64,000 nt of DNA from Phlebotomus papatasi (GCF_024763615.1 NC_077223.1:108004627-108068626); one strand, 5' to 3'. Positions 1 through 11,624 are shown, counted from the stretch's first letter. Program-made: numbers and translations. The notes: generated by a model not told the origin, from the letters alone.

Positions 1-664
1 ATTTACTAACTAAAAAACCGTTCGATGTTCGAAAATTCAAATCAATGGAACATAAGAAAATAGGAAATGTGTTTTTTCGCCTCTTTACTAGAAGACTTCA
101 TAATTTTTGTTGAAAAAAAAACTATGAATATCGAAATACAGAAGAGAAAAACAATCCATCACATGATCTTATAGATTGTTCGGTAATCGAATTTTCGAAA
201 TATGTCTCATTCAAGAAGCCTTAACCAATTAAGAGGAAATTAGAACTACAAACGAAATAAATGACGTTAGGAAGATCTATACCGATAACCTTTAATTTGT
301 TAATCCCTGAGTTCTAATTTCAAAAAAAAAAAATACTTTTAGGTTTTAGAATTTTTGAACTCATAACGAACATTTGTTTTTATACTTTATCCGAAAGGGT
401 GTTTATCATTTTCTGTAAAGTTCTTTTTCAGCAAATAATCCCAGTTTATTAATAAAATATTATTTCAATAAATCACTAAATGATTTTTAAAACTAAACTA
501 TCTTTAATTTTTATTTAATAGTTTATTCACTTCGACAATCCAAAAGGGATAAAACAAAAACCCTGTTACACACTTTTCGAATTGCATAAACTGATTTCGA
601 AAGAGCAAAAGTCTGTGTGTAATGACTTAATAGGTGCACACACTAGTAGAGCTTGATTCTCTTA

Positions 665-1040
665 CTAAAAGATAAAAGGAATTCTATTTGCGCAAAATGT
701 CATTGATCTTCGAAAGTTTTTAAACGTAATTTCGAAATTTCAAACTAAAATTTTCGCACATGATCGGGAAATTTTATGAAATATAGCACTTGAAGACTGA
801 TCAAAGAGTTGCTCAGTAATTATGAAGGGATTTATTAATTAGACAGGAATAGTATAAGTGTCGTTATTTTCATTTTTTCTCCATAACAAAGTGCAGACCG
901 ATACATTTTGACACTCACTCGACCACTTCGAATTTCGAACAGGAAGTACTTCAGCCGCCTTGCGGAATTATCAAGATGTGAGAATGACCATTTTCGAATT
1001 TTCAAATAGATTTTCGAACTTTTAAGATTTTACTTTGGCA
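665..1040 (+). repeat. Interspersed TTCGAA-rich repeat, copy 1
   Basis: About 370 bp that aligns along its length with 36030-36362 (shared blocks include a GAGTTnCTCAGT run, a CTTGCGGnATTAT run and an AAATAGATTTTCGAA run). A shorter related piece is at 41290-41420. The ends are not defined, and I do not recognise the family. Confidence 0.7.
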
Positions 1041-1463
1041 ATAATATCTCAATTTAATTTCGGAAATATTTTTATGTTTTAGAATTTTTGAATTTATGTA
1101 ACGAATATTATTTTATTTATTTTCTTAGTTTAAGTGCTTTTATTTAAAAGTCATCTCTGAAAGTACATTTATTACATTTTTCAAAGGTTTTTCTTCTCGG
1201 TTGTTAAAATAAGAGTGATCCAAACCCTTTGAGGAGAGCTTTTTTTTTTAAAAGCCTCGTAAAATAGTTTGCGAATTGCATAAACTGTTTTTCGAACAGT
1301 CAAAGGCAGCAAATGTCAGACTGTGATGACTTGATATATTTATTTCAAAAGAATAAATTTTTAAAATACATTTTTTGATCATTCGAAATTCACTCTGAAA
1401 AATTCAACAGTTCTTTCGAACAAGAGAACATGGTTAGCCTACGAATAGCTTTCGAAGATTTTA

Positions 1464-1792
1464 CAGTAGAGTCTCCTAAATTCGAACGCTCGGGGGATAT
1501 TTTTGACATTTCTCACCTCCCAAATTCGAACGATTTTTTCAAAACTAACGAAATTTGTGTAATATTAAATTGTACTTTGAATCAAATTCTCGTACTTTTT
1601 CGCAAGTTTTAGTGGTAACATACTTCCTTTTCATTTTAAACGATAATAATGTATGTAAACATCCAGGAAGAAGCACATAAATATGATTTTCATTCACCTA
1701 GAATACGAACTTTCTAACATAACCTCACAATTGACATTTTGAATCCAAACGGCGTTCGAATTTGAGAGATTCAGATTTGAGAGACTCTACTG
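1464..1792. mobile_element. pogo-like MITE (CAGTAG ends, TA duplication)
   Basis: 329 bp with inverted ends CAGTAGAGTCTC at the left and GAGACTCTACTG at the right, directly flanked by TA on both sides (1462-1463 and 1793-1794). CAGT ends with TA target sites are typical of the pogo/Tigger branch of Tc1-mariner elements; no transposase is present. Related copies are at 12591-12861 and 61390-61623. Confidence 0.75.
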
Positions 1793-2196
1793 TATATTTT
1801 CAGCATCGACTTCAGAATCGACTCACTATTATGAGCAAGTGGTCTGCTTTCGATCAAGAAATTATATGCCACACATTTAAGAGTCGTTTCCGGAGGAATC
1901 CAAAAAATGCTATATTCGAGAGCTTATCACCTTCCCGATTTTCCTCTATATAGAAATTTGTTTCCAAAACAATTAAAATTGATTGAAAATGATCCTTACA
2001 ATCGTTTTTTTTTAATTTAATTTTTTCTAAAGACAATATTTGTTATAATGATTACAAATTATAATAAATTTCGAAGTTAATTTCGAAAGTTGTTATCGAA
2101 AGTACATCTTTCCAACTAATGGCAATTCCCGCCACTCCGCAATCAATCTAACTGGAAATGTTGTGCAAATTTGCAATAATATCAAAATTGAATTAC

Positions 2197-2631
2197 CTGA
2201 GAGTGATTCGGCTCCAATGAGCACCACGACGGGAAGTGGATTGTCATAGCGCACATGAGGGGTCATCACGTCGAGCGTGAGGCAATCTTCCACTCCATCG
2301 ACTGTGCCATTAGCCGTGAGTTGGAGGCAGACGGGAGTAGAATTGTGCGCCCTGAACGTGCCATTCCAGCAGTGATCGATGTTGTCGATGGGCCTCGAGG
2401 GTGTCCAGCGATTCTCATCTACAGGTGGAACAGCGTATGGAATGCCTCGGAAAGCAAATGCTCCGTCGTCATAGAGTCCCTCTACGGGGCCACAGGAAGT
2501 CACAGCTTCCACGTAGCGACCATCCTTGATGGGAGCTGAGGTGAGTTCTGTCTTGCCGGTGAATGTAAATGCACAGATAATGCCCACCAACAGGAGAAAG
2601 ACCAAAATTCCAGCAACTATTGCTATGTCGT
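2197..2631 (-). CDS. Nrt: Neurotactin exon 4: membrane segment and start of ectodomain
   Basis: Acceptor CTTTCAG (2634-2632) and donor GTAATT (2196-2191). It codes for the membrane segment and about 120 ectodomain residues, with Cys residues of the esterase fold and several N-glycosylation sequons (NGT, NST). It leaves in phase 1, and no continuing exon is found in 1-2190. Confidence 0.93.
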
Positions 2632-5600
2632 CTGAAAGAGAGACGAATAACAATTCATCTTACAAATTAATCCGCTTTTATTCGACTCGGCGGAACACAC
2701 AAAATGCATGACGAAAGAACGACTCTTTTTTTCTCTCAAGGCGCTCTCACTGAATTCCCATAAATCCCAACAATGCCCAGAGAACTCAGTGAAATTCATT
2801 GGGAATGGTCAGTGGTTCTCAAGTAAGACAGAATTTATTCTGTTTTTCTTTCGTATATTCTTCATGAGAGAAAATAAGGAAAAACTTCTTGCACTAGAAT
2901 TTAGCGCATGCTTTTAATTAGAAAAATAAATAGGGGAAAGTGGTGTATATCTCTTCTAGTTTAGGAGATATTCGCGTTTAAAGATTTGCATTCAATTTAG
3001 GCCTAAAAATTTATTTTTTTTATGCCAACTTTGGGGGGTCTATCTCTTCTAGTTTAGGAGATATTCGCGTTTAAAGATTTGCATTCAATTTAGGCCTAAA
3101 AATTTATTTTTTTGGTGCCAACTTTGGGGGGTCTATCTCTTCTAGTTTAGGAGATATTCGCGTTTAAAGATTTGCATACAATTTAGGCCTAAAAATTTAT
3201 TTTTTTGGTGGCAACTTTGGGGGGTCTATCTCTTCTAGTTTAGGAGATATTCGCGTTTAAAGATTTGCATACAATTTAGGCCTAAAAATTTATTTTTTTG
3301 GTGCCAACTTTGGGGGGTCTATCTCTTCTAGTTTAGGAGATATTCGCGTTTAAAGATTTGCATACAATTTAGGCCTAAAAATTTATTTTTTTGGTGCCAA
3401 CTTTGGGGGGTCTATCTCTTCTAGTTTAGGAGATATTCGCGTTTAAAGATTTGCATTCAATTTAGGCCTAAAAATTTATTTTTTTGGTGCCAACTTTGGG
3501 GGGTCTATCTCTTCTAGTTTAGGAGATATTCGCGTTTAAAGATTTGCATACAAAATATGCCTAAAAATTTATTTTTTTGGTGCCAACTTTGGGGGGTCTA
3601 TCTCTTCTAGTTTAGGAGATATTCGCGTTTAAAGATTTGCATACAATTTAGGCCTAAAAATTTATTTTTTTGGTGCCAACTTTGGGGGGTCTATCTCTTC
3701 TAGTTTAGGAGATATTCGCGTTTAAAGATTTGCATACAAAATATGCCTAAAAATTTATTTTTTTGGTGCCAACTTTGGGGGGTCTATCTCTTCTAGTTTA
3801 GGAGATATTCGCGTTTAAAGATTTGCATACAATTTAGGCCTAAAAATTTATTTTTTTGGTGCCAACTTTGGGGGGTCTATCTCTTCTAGTTTAGGAGATA
3901 TTCGCGTTTAAAGATTTGCATACAATTTAGGCCTAAAAATTTATTTTTTTGATGCCAACTTTGGGGGGTCTATCTCTTCTAGTTTAGGAGATATTCGCGT
4001 TTAAAGATTTGCATACAATTTAGGCCTATAAAATTATTTTTTTGGTGCCAACTTTGGGGGGTCTATCTCTTCTAGTTTAGGAGATATTCGCGTTTAAAGA
4101 TTTGCATACAAAATATGCCTAAAAAATTATTTTTTTGGTGCCAACTTTGGGGGGTCTATCTCTTCTAGTTTAGGAGATATTCGCGTTTAAAGATTTGCAT
4201 ACAAAATATGCCTAAAAATTTATTTTTTTGGTGCCAACTTTGGGGGGTCTATCTCTTCTAGTTTAGGAGATATTCGCGTTTAAAGATTTGCATACAAAAT
4301 ATGCCTAAAAATTTATTTTTTTGGTGCCAACTTTGGGGGGTCTATCTCTTCTAGTTTAGGAGATATTCGCGTTTAAAGATTTGCATACAATTTAGGCCTA
4401 TAAAATTATTTTTTTGGTGCCAACTTTGGGGGGCCTATCTCTTCTAGTTTAGGAGATATTCGCGTTTAAAGATTTGCATACAAAATATGCCTAAAAATTT
4501 ATTTTTTTGGTGCCAACTTTGGGGGGTCTATCTCTTCTAGTTTAGGAGATATTCGCGTTTAAAGATTTGCATACAAAATATGCCTAAAAATTTATTTTTT
4601 TGGTGCCAACTTTGGGGGGTCTATCTCTTCTAGTTTAGGAGATATTCGCGTTTAAAGATTTGCATACAATTTAGGCCTAAAAATTTATTTTTTTGGTGCC
4701 AACTTTGGGGGGTCTATCTCTTCTAGTTTAGGAGATATTCGCGTTTAAAGATTTGCATACAATTTAGGCCTAAAAATTTATTTTTTTGATGCCAACTTTG
4801 GGGGGTCTATCTCTTCTAGTTTAGGAGATATTCGCGTTTAAAGATTTGCATACAAAATATGCCTAAAAATTTATTTTTTTGATGCCAACTTTGGGGGGTC
4901 TATCTCTTCTAGTTTAGGAGATATTCGCGTTTAAAGATTTGCATACAAAATATGCCTAAAAATTTATTTTTTTGGTGCCAACTTTGGGGGGTCTATCTCT
5001 TCTAGTTTAGGAGATATTCGCGTTTAAAGATTTGCATACAATTTAGGCCTAAAAATTTATTTTTTTGGTGCCAACTTTGGGGGGTCTATCTCTTCTAGTT
5101 TAGGAGATATTCGCGTTTAAAGATTTGCATACAATTTAGGCCTAAAAATTTATTTTTTTGATGCCAACTTTGGGGGGTCTATCTCTTCTAGTTTAGGAGA
5201 TATTCGCGTTTAAAGATTTGCATACAATTTAGGCCTAAAAATTTATTTTTTTGATGCCAACTTTGGGGGGTCTATCTCTTCTAGTTTAGGAGATATTCGC
5301 GTTTAAAGATTTGCATACAAAATATGCCTAAAAATTTATTTTTTTGGTGCCAACTTTGGGGGGTCTATCTCTTCTAGTTTAGGAGATATTCGCGTTTAAA
5401 GATTTGCATACAAAATATGCCTAAAAATTTATTTTTTTGATGCCAACTTTGGGGGGTCTATCTCTTCTAGTTTAGGAGATATTCGCGTTTAAAGATTTGC
5501 ATACAAAATATGCCTAAAAATTTATTTTTTTGGTGCCAACTTTGGGGGGTCTATCTCTTCTAGTTTAGGAGATATTCGCGTTTAAAGATTTGCATACAAT

Positions 5601-8600
5601 TTAGGCCTAAAAATTTATTTTTTTGGTGCCAACTTTGGGGGGTCTATCTCTTCTAGTTTAGGAGATATTCGCGTTTAAAGATTTGCATACAATTTAGGCC
5701 TAAAAATTTATTTTTTTGATGCCAACTTTGGGGGGTCTATCTCTTCTAGTTTAGGAGATATTCGCGTTTAAAGATTTGCATACAATTTAGGCCTATAAAA
5801 TTATTTTTTTGGTGCCAACTTTGGGGGGTCTATCTCTTCTAGTTTAGGAGATATTCGCGTTTAAAGATTTGCATACAAAATATGCCTAAAAATTTATTTT
5901 TTTGGTGCCAACTTTGGGGGGTCTATCTCTTCTAGTTTAGGAGATATTCGCGTTTAAAGATTTGCATACAAAATATGCCTAAAAATTTATTTTTTTGGTG
6001 CCAACTTTGGGGGGTCTATCTCTTCTAGTTTAGGAGATATTCGCGTTTAAAGATTTGCATACAATTTAGGCCTAAAAATTTATTTTTTTGATGCCAACTT
6101 TGGGGGGTCTATCTCTTCTAGTTTAGGAGATATTCGCGTTTAAAGATTTGCATACAATTTAGGCCTAAAAATTTATTTTTTTGGTGCCAACTTTGGGGGG
6201 TCTATCTCTTCTAGTTTAGGAGATATTCGCGTTTAAAGATTTGCATACAATTTAGGCCTAAAAATTTATATTTTTGGTGCCAACTTTGAGGTGTCTATCT
6301 CTTCGGTGTATTTTGTGCTTCTATGAACGATAGGGACAAAAATAGCCCAAAAATTCAAGTAATTTTTCTGACAATACCAATAAATATTATTTTTCGCTTT
6401 AATGAAAAATATTACGTATGAGTATTGTAGTTTTTATTGCCAAAAGGGTTTTGCTTAAAAAAAATTGGAAGAATAAAAAATAAATAAAATCAATTATGAA
6501 TTTGAGAATTTAAAAATTCGCCTTTTTTGAGCTTAAATATTTTCTAAATAGCAAATAGCTAGAGCTAGAGGCTTGCAAAAAATATTCAAGATTCCTTCAA
6601 CCTTCTTTTTTTACAATTATGTACAGACATAAGAAAACATAACTTTAGGTAGTCATGAAAAATTATTTTCTTTATGGGACACCGGTGTTCCAATCGTCCT
6701 TAATGGGTTAAAGGATACAAAAAAATAGTGATTCTTATGGTGACCATCGTCAAACACACCGAAGTCTTCTTATTTGAGAACCACTGAATTAAATGTAGCA
6801 AAAAGGAGACAAAATGTCTCTCCTTTTGGCAAATCGGCATGCAAGAGAGGAAGAAGAGGAGGATCACACAAAAAAGGCATGAATGGAAAAATAAAAGGAA
6901 AGTGATGTGTTTGACAAAAGAAGAAAAAAAGAAGAGGAGAAGAATTACAAAGAGAAGCATTGAAGCCAAACCTTTAGCAACTTTAGTGTGTTCATCATCC
7001 GAAGTGGAAGCAATGCGTGAATGTGGCAGAATTTTTATATTGTTGTGAATTAATTGAACAACGTCTTTTCATATTTAATTGCATTCAATTTGCTGTGCTA
7101 AGTGAGTGATAATGGTCCATTTGGAAGATAATATCCACTTACCAATTGAACAGTGATATGATCGTATTCTCTCCAGCCAAGGTTTGGGTTTATCTGCGGC
7201 TCCAGCTTCTTCGGCCTTGTCTTGAGGTTTCTCCTATTTGTCAATTTAGTCATTGAAATATGTCAGAAGATTACCAAATGATATTTCTAGAATTGCCAAA
7301 AAATACTCACATCTTTGCTATCTAACTTAACAGTCTCGAGATCCTCTTCGGCTGGCTTCGAGACAGCGGCACGATCTGTGGTGTCTTTGGACTCGGGGTC
7401 TTTTGTTGAGTCATCTAGGGTCTCCATTGAGGCCAATCCTGCCTTATTGTGAGGCCCATTGCCCAATTCCACATCATCATTTGCCCCACTTGATCTCAGA
7501 CGCTTCGGCAGAATGTTGCTAATCTGTGGCAATCTAATGGCATTGAGTATTCGTCTCTTTTGCGACTGGTCTGCAGGTTCTTGTTCCTTTGCACCTTCCT
7601 CCTCAACTGTAACTTTTTCCTCTGGAAGAGAAACAAATGGTGAGGCTAGGAAAGCCAGAGAAAGTAAAAGATTCTTCTGAGCCCTTTCATAAGAATTTAT
7701 TGAGTTCACTAATATTTTCAAAACAGAAGTCCTTTCTCGGTCAAGCCTGAAAGATAGTTAGCCAAGACACGTACCAGGTAACCGAAAAGTTCTTGCAAAA
7801 AACCTAGCTTTGAAATTTGCAGAAGGTAAAATATTCTTGCAAGAATTACAATAAGAAATTTAAATCCCTCAGGAATAAAACTTTCACGCGCAAGACTAGG
7901 AAATAGTTAGCCAAGACACACATTTGGTAGAAAGAAATATACCGCAACCGCAAGCATCTTTTTGCGAAAATTATAGTGGGAAAATAGTTCTCTTGAGTAT
8001 TACTATTAGAATTATGTGTTCCTTTAAGTCATAGTTGAAACATATTCAGGGGAGGGTTAGAAAATAATTAGCCAAGACACATTCCAGGAAATCTAAAATA
8101 TTTTCCTTTAATTTCTTGCAGAAATTGCAGGTCGTAGAGTATTCTTGTGGGATCAATCAAAATAATTCATTGAGTTTATCAATGTTTCAGAGATTAAACG
8201 TATTTGTGGTCAAGGCTAGAAAACCTTTAGCTAAGACACTTACCAGATAATCGAAAAAAATCTAGATTGAATTTTGTGAAAAGGAAAATACTATTAGAAT
8301 TATCAATCCCTCAATATTTGAAGGTGTAAAACACTTTCATGTTCAAGATTAAGAAACAGTTAGCTAAGACACATTCCAGGTAAACACAAATCTTGAGCTT
8401 CAATTTATAACAGAAATTGCGGTTAGGGAACGACTCTTGTGGAAGCATTTAAAATATTTTATTGAGTTCATCAATGTTTTCAGGGAGAAAATGCATGGAC
8501 AGTCATGACTAAGAAATAGTTAGCTAAAACCAGGGCCATGACGTTTCCTATGTTTCCCATGTATTTCTAGCGAGCCGAAAATACTTTTGAGTTTATTAGG

Positions 8601-10317
8601 TGTTTTCTATCCTTGTAGAATGAATTAGCAAATAATACAAATACAAAATAAAAGCCAATTTAATATAGAATAGGCAACCGAAAACCCCAAATTGGCAACT
8701 TACGTAGTTTTGGAGATATCTCGTGAAATGTGTACGAAAAGTGGAAAAATTTATACTAAAACTGGTCGCATTTTTCAGAGCTAATGTCACCCCCTTAGCT
8801 AAAACACATAACAAGTTACCAAAAGAAATTTTGCAAAGGTCTCGAGGATTTCAATTTGCTTAAAATATTACAGGAAGAGATTTTTTAGGGAAATACTATT
8901 AGGATTATGAGTCCCTCAATATTTTAAAGGCCAAAACGCTTTGACAATGAAGGCTAGGAAACGGTTAGCGAAGACACATACCAAGTAAACGAAAATATCT
9001 AGCTTCAATTTACTGCAAAATTTCCAAAAAAATTATTCACGTGGGAAATATTCTTAGAAGCCCGTAAATATTTTCAGTGTCAAAACACTTCTCGATCAAG
9101 ATTGAGAAATAGTTAGCCAAGACACTTACCAGATATCCGAGATAAACAAAAATATCTAGCTTCAATTTAGTGTAAGATTTGCAACAAGAGATTCGTGAGC
9201 AAATATTATCAGAATTATAAGTCCTTACATATTTTCAGAGTCAAAATACTTTCACGGGCAAGACTAAAAAACAGTTAGCCAGGACAAGTACCAGATAACC
9301 GAAAACATTTACCTTTTATTCAATGTAAAAAAAATAGGAAGTGAGAGTTTTTTTTAGAGAATTAGTATTAGAAAATACGAGTCCCTAAATATTTTCAAAA
9401 TCAAAACACTTTCGCGATTAAGATTAAGAAACAATTAGCTAAGACACCTACCAGGTAAACGAAAAATCTCTATCTTCGAATTACCACAAAAATTACTAAA
9501 AGTCAACGATTAGAGGGACTACCATTGGAATTACGTGTCCGTCAATATTAATCATAACCGAAACATATTGACAGTCAAGGCTAAAAAAAGTTAGATGAGA
9601 CACAAACCAATTACCCGTAAACTCTCATCACTTTTATGTAAAATTAATCCAAATCAAGTTTTTATCAAATGGCAATAGCTGTGCCAAAAGAAAATAAAAG
9701 CAAAAACTCACCTTCTGGCTTTTGATCGGCATTTCCGTTCTCTGTTGCAAGTTTCTGTTGATCAGCTTGTCGCTTGAATGGATTCCGAATGCGCAAATTA
9801 TTGAAGAAATTCAATCTTGCCCTATTCTCATTGTTAATGTTATCTTCGGTGGGTTTGTCCTTCTCTTTCGTCTCCAGCAATTCACCATCGGCTCCATCAC
9901 CCTCATTCTTGGTCACCTGACCCTTACCGCCACGAGTGAAGAACCCAGGCATTTTGATGCCACCAATTGGTATCTTCTTGGGCTTCACCTCTCGCCCTTC
10001 TGCAGTCACCGGAACCGTCTCCTTTGTCTGTTCTGTCTTTGGCTCTTCGGCTATCTTGACAATCTCCTCCCCATTTTCCGGTGAATTTACAGCCGTTTCG
10101 GCTGATTCAGTGGCAATGGCCTCGGGAGATGTATCATCGCTCTTTTTGGCACCACCATCATCCTTATTGAGCATCTTATCAGTCTCTTTGGGCTCCTCAC
10201 CTTCTTGTGCCTCATTCGGCCCATTTTCCTTCTCCTCAGTTTCGCCCATTCTCCGGATGTCTTCCCACAAAAACAATCACGTGCGTAAATTAATCACCTG
10301 ACACCCAGCGATGGCAC
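2197..10317 (-). CDS. Nrt: Neurotactin, 5' part (four coding exons, C-terminal part beyond the left edge)
   Basis: Type II membrane adhesion protein with a cholinesterase-like ectodomain; in Drosophila it binds the secreted Ig protein Amalgam and acts in axon guidance (family knowledge). Coding exons are 10249-9712, 7621-7311, 7233-7143 and 2631-2197. They join in frame and give 458 residues plus one base. Residues 1-313 form a charged cytoplasmic tail holding GREVKPKKIPIGGIKMPGFF and NDDVELG...KAGLASMETLDDS, both strongly conserved in the Drosophila protein. Residues about 316-337 are the single membrane segment (IAIVAGILVFLLLVGIICAF). After it comes the esterase-fold start, with GAFAFRGIPYAVPP, EDCLTLDVMTPHVRY and PLPVVVLIGAESLSG. 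The ATG at 10249 has A at -3 and G at +4. The protein is cut by the window edge; the Drosophila one is about 850 aa, so roughly 400 residues are missing. I am very sure of the identity. Introns 1 and 3 are full of tandem repeats. Confidence 0.95.
2948..6303 (+). repeat. 93-bp tandem array, 36 units, in neurotactin intron 3
   Basis: The phrase TATCTCTTCTAGTTTAGGAG recurs every 93 bp from 2948 to the last partial start at 6296: exactly 36 periods with no net length change. Each unit runs through ATTCGCG, GATTTGCAT, a variable block (TTTAGGCCTAAA or AATATGCCTAAA), a T-run and CCAACTTTGGGGGG. The first and last units are the most diverged, as is usual when unequal exchange homogenises the middle. 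There are no spacers, so it is not a CRISPR array. It fills about three quarters of the 4.5-kb intron. Confidence 0.98.
6304..7136 (-). other. Rest of neurotactin intron 3
   Basis: AT-rich DNA between the array and exon 3. It holds an ACACCGGTGT palindrome near 6670 and a purine-rich tract at 6840-6960. The open frames here follow that low-complexity tract and are not genes. Confidence 0.6.
7143..7233 (-). CDS. Nrt: Neurotactin short exon 3 (juxtamembrane)
   Basis: A 91-bp exon too short to stand out as an open frame. Acceptor AAATAG at 7234-7236, donor GTAAGT at 7142-7137. It encodes EKPQDKAEEAGAADKPKPWL followed by ERIRSYHCSI, the stretch just before the membrane segment. The phase (0 in, 1 out) fits its neighbours exactly, and the basic R-x-R-x-Y-x-C-S pattern matches the Drosophila protein. 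Confidence 0.9.
7311..7621 (-). CDS. Nrt: Neurotactin cytoplasmic exon 2
   Basis: Acceptor TTCCAG (7622 side) and donor GTGAGT (7310-7305). The exon enters in phase 1 and leaves in phase 0, giving residues 180-283. It contains RRILNAIRLPQISNILPKR and the conserved NDDVELG and KAGLASMETLDDS blocks. Confidence 0.93.
7735..9640 (+). repeat. Degenerate tandem array (about 155-bp units) in neurotactin intron 1
   Basis: Twelve copies of a core close to TTAGCCAAGACACNTACCAG start near 7758, 7907, 8068, 8227, 8360, 8520, 8795, 8965, 9113, 9275, 9435 and 9591. Spacing is 133-170 bp, apart from one 275-bp gap that probably contains a lost or interrupted unit. A second conserved part reads TATTTTCAnnGTnAAAACnCTTT before each core. 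Units are well diverged, so the array is old. Confidence 0.85.
9712..10317 (-). CDS. Nrt: Neurotactin exon with start codon (10249) and 5'UTR
   Basis: Translation starts at 10249 and encodes residues 1-179 plus the first base of codon 180, all acidic/lysine-rich cytoplasmic tail. It ends at AGAAG before GTGAGT (donor 9711-9706). Upstream of the ATG there is a good acceptor (pyrimidine tract then CAG at 10320-10318). The 5'UTR part of this exon therefore probably begins at 10317 and is joined to an upstream non-coding exon that I could not locate. Upstream in-frame Met codons (10276) lie in the UTR and are not conserved. Confidence 0.9.
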
Positions 10318-10487
10318 CTGAAATGATAAATTGAATACCCTTTTCTGTTTTAAAAGTTCCAGCAACTAAAACGGGTTCTTTATTTTTGCTCGAACTCCAT
10401 GGAAACAGCAATATAAATCTATCTACTTTCTCATTACATTGAAATTTTCATTCACAATCCGAAAGGAAAATTGTGACATCATATTTA

Positions 10488-10734
10488 TACTGAGAAAAAA
10501 AACAGGGGTGCGATTAACTTTTTTTCCTCAGAACTTTAAAAGTGTAAAAATATATCAACATTTTTTATTGTTAATTTTACACCTTTTTAAGGGAAAAATT
10601 AGCATGAAAAAGGGTAATTTTAACCCCTAATACACCTTGAAGGGGTAATATTTACACCGATTTTGGATTAATACTGCAGGGTAAAATAAACATTTCCGGA
10701 ATGTTATTTTAACTTTTTCGGATTTCTCTCAGTG
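10488..10734 (+). mobile_element. CACTG-ended MITE, copy 1
   Basis: Inverted ends (T)ACTGAGAAAA and TTTCTCTCAGTG with TA on both sides. Family members are about 250 bp. They share GGGTGCGATTAAC, GGTGTAAAAATATATCA, AATTAACATGAAAA, CACCGATTT and TTTTTCGGATTTCTCTC, and have no coding capacity. Other copies: 18021, 20737, 31032, 33384, 47856 and 54032. Confidence 0.85.
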
Positions 10735-10830
10735 TAAGCGGTGATCGACGAAATACGGTCGATCTGGAGTTAAAAATCGACAGATCGACAGTCAAGTGAA
10801 CCGTGACCTAGAACAGATATCTATTCCAAG
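10735..10830 (+). repeat. CGATCG-rich repeat fragment
   Basis: Contains GGTGATCGACGAAATA and AAATCGACAGATCGACAGTC, shared with 11895-12290 and, in reverse, with 48120-48420. Unknown family. Confidence 0.6.
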
Positions 10831-10947
10831 AAGTAGAGTAAATTAAGCTAATTCAAAATCTGCTCCAAATGGAAATTTTTCGCTACTCCAAATGGAAACG
10901 TCATTGTTTTCATGATAAATACAGTATTAAATTATTATATTTATATA

Positions 10948-11358
10948 AGGGAAGAGCACCCCGGATCGGAATGTTAAGAGAGATGCTCCATATTTAGTTG
11001 AAAACATAAGCCTTAAAATACTATTTGGTATTTTTGTGTATGCTAATCAATATATTAGTGATCCATTTAGCTATACCTGTGCATTTGAATTTTAAATTTT
11101 TACAGTAAATTAATAAAAAATAGGTCTAATTGCAGTGCAGCTATGTATTCTGTACCTCGGATCGTCACGAATTTAATCAGGTCTCTCACGGAAAATTGGT
11201 TTTATAAATTAAATCTGAACTAATGCACTGCGCATTCTTGTGAGAGTTAAATAGTAAAAAGTAGCTAATAATTTTTAAAAAGTCATTTGAATTGGTGCAA
11301 CAATATGGTAATAACCTGACGATCCGAGGAACACTGCCGATTGCTGGTACACTTCCCT
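10948..11358. mobile_element. TA-flanked MITE (AGGGAAG ends)
   Basis: 411 bp between TA dinucleotides (10946-10947, 11359-11360), with inverted ends AGGGAAGAGCACC and GGTACACTTCCCT. A GGATCG motif recurs inside. No coding capacity. Confidence 0.7.
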
Positions 11359-11624
11359 TATGTTCAATACCATAGTTTCATTATTTAGTTAAGTTTGCTC
11401 CAAATAAAGCGAAAATCCATTCATATTCACAAATTTTAGTTTGTTAATTTCTTAGAAAAATTAAAAGTGTACCTTTTCACCATCGAATTTTTAATCGATT
11501 TGCCATGTTTTCCAATGAAAAACACAATGAGGTGATTTTTGTTTATTCGTTTTGTTTAACATTTATGTCTTATTTCTGACTAATTTTAGTTAAATTAAGT
11601 GCTAATCTTTATTGTTAACGGTAC

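Larger units (their letters stand above)
1..2196 (-). other. Neurotactin intron after exon 4 (open at the left edge)
   Basis: No esterase-like exon is visible. Apart from the interspersed repeat at 665-1040 and the pogo-like MITE at 1464-1792, the DNA is AT-rich with many TTCGAA motifs. The open frames at 1430-1612 and 1762-1953 overlap the MITE and are not genes. Confidence 0.7.

Noticed and set aside
2948..6303. CRISPR-like array
   Set aside because: Units are contiguous 93-bp repeats without variable spacers, in a eukaryotic intron.
6700..7048. Hydrophobic (minus) and basic (plus) open frames
   Set aside because: Both derive from a purine-rich low-complexity tract in the neurotactin intron.
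7735..9640. Array of duplicated exons in neurotactin intron 1
   Set aside because: The units contain donor-like sites but frequent stops and no consistent acceptor or frame, so they are not coding exons as they stand.
9722..10301. Plus-strand open frames of 120 and 121 codons
   Set aside because: They are antisense shadows of the first neurotactin coding exon.
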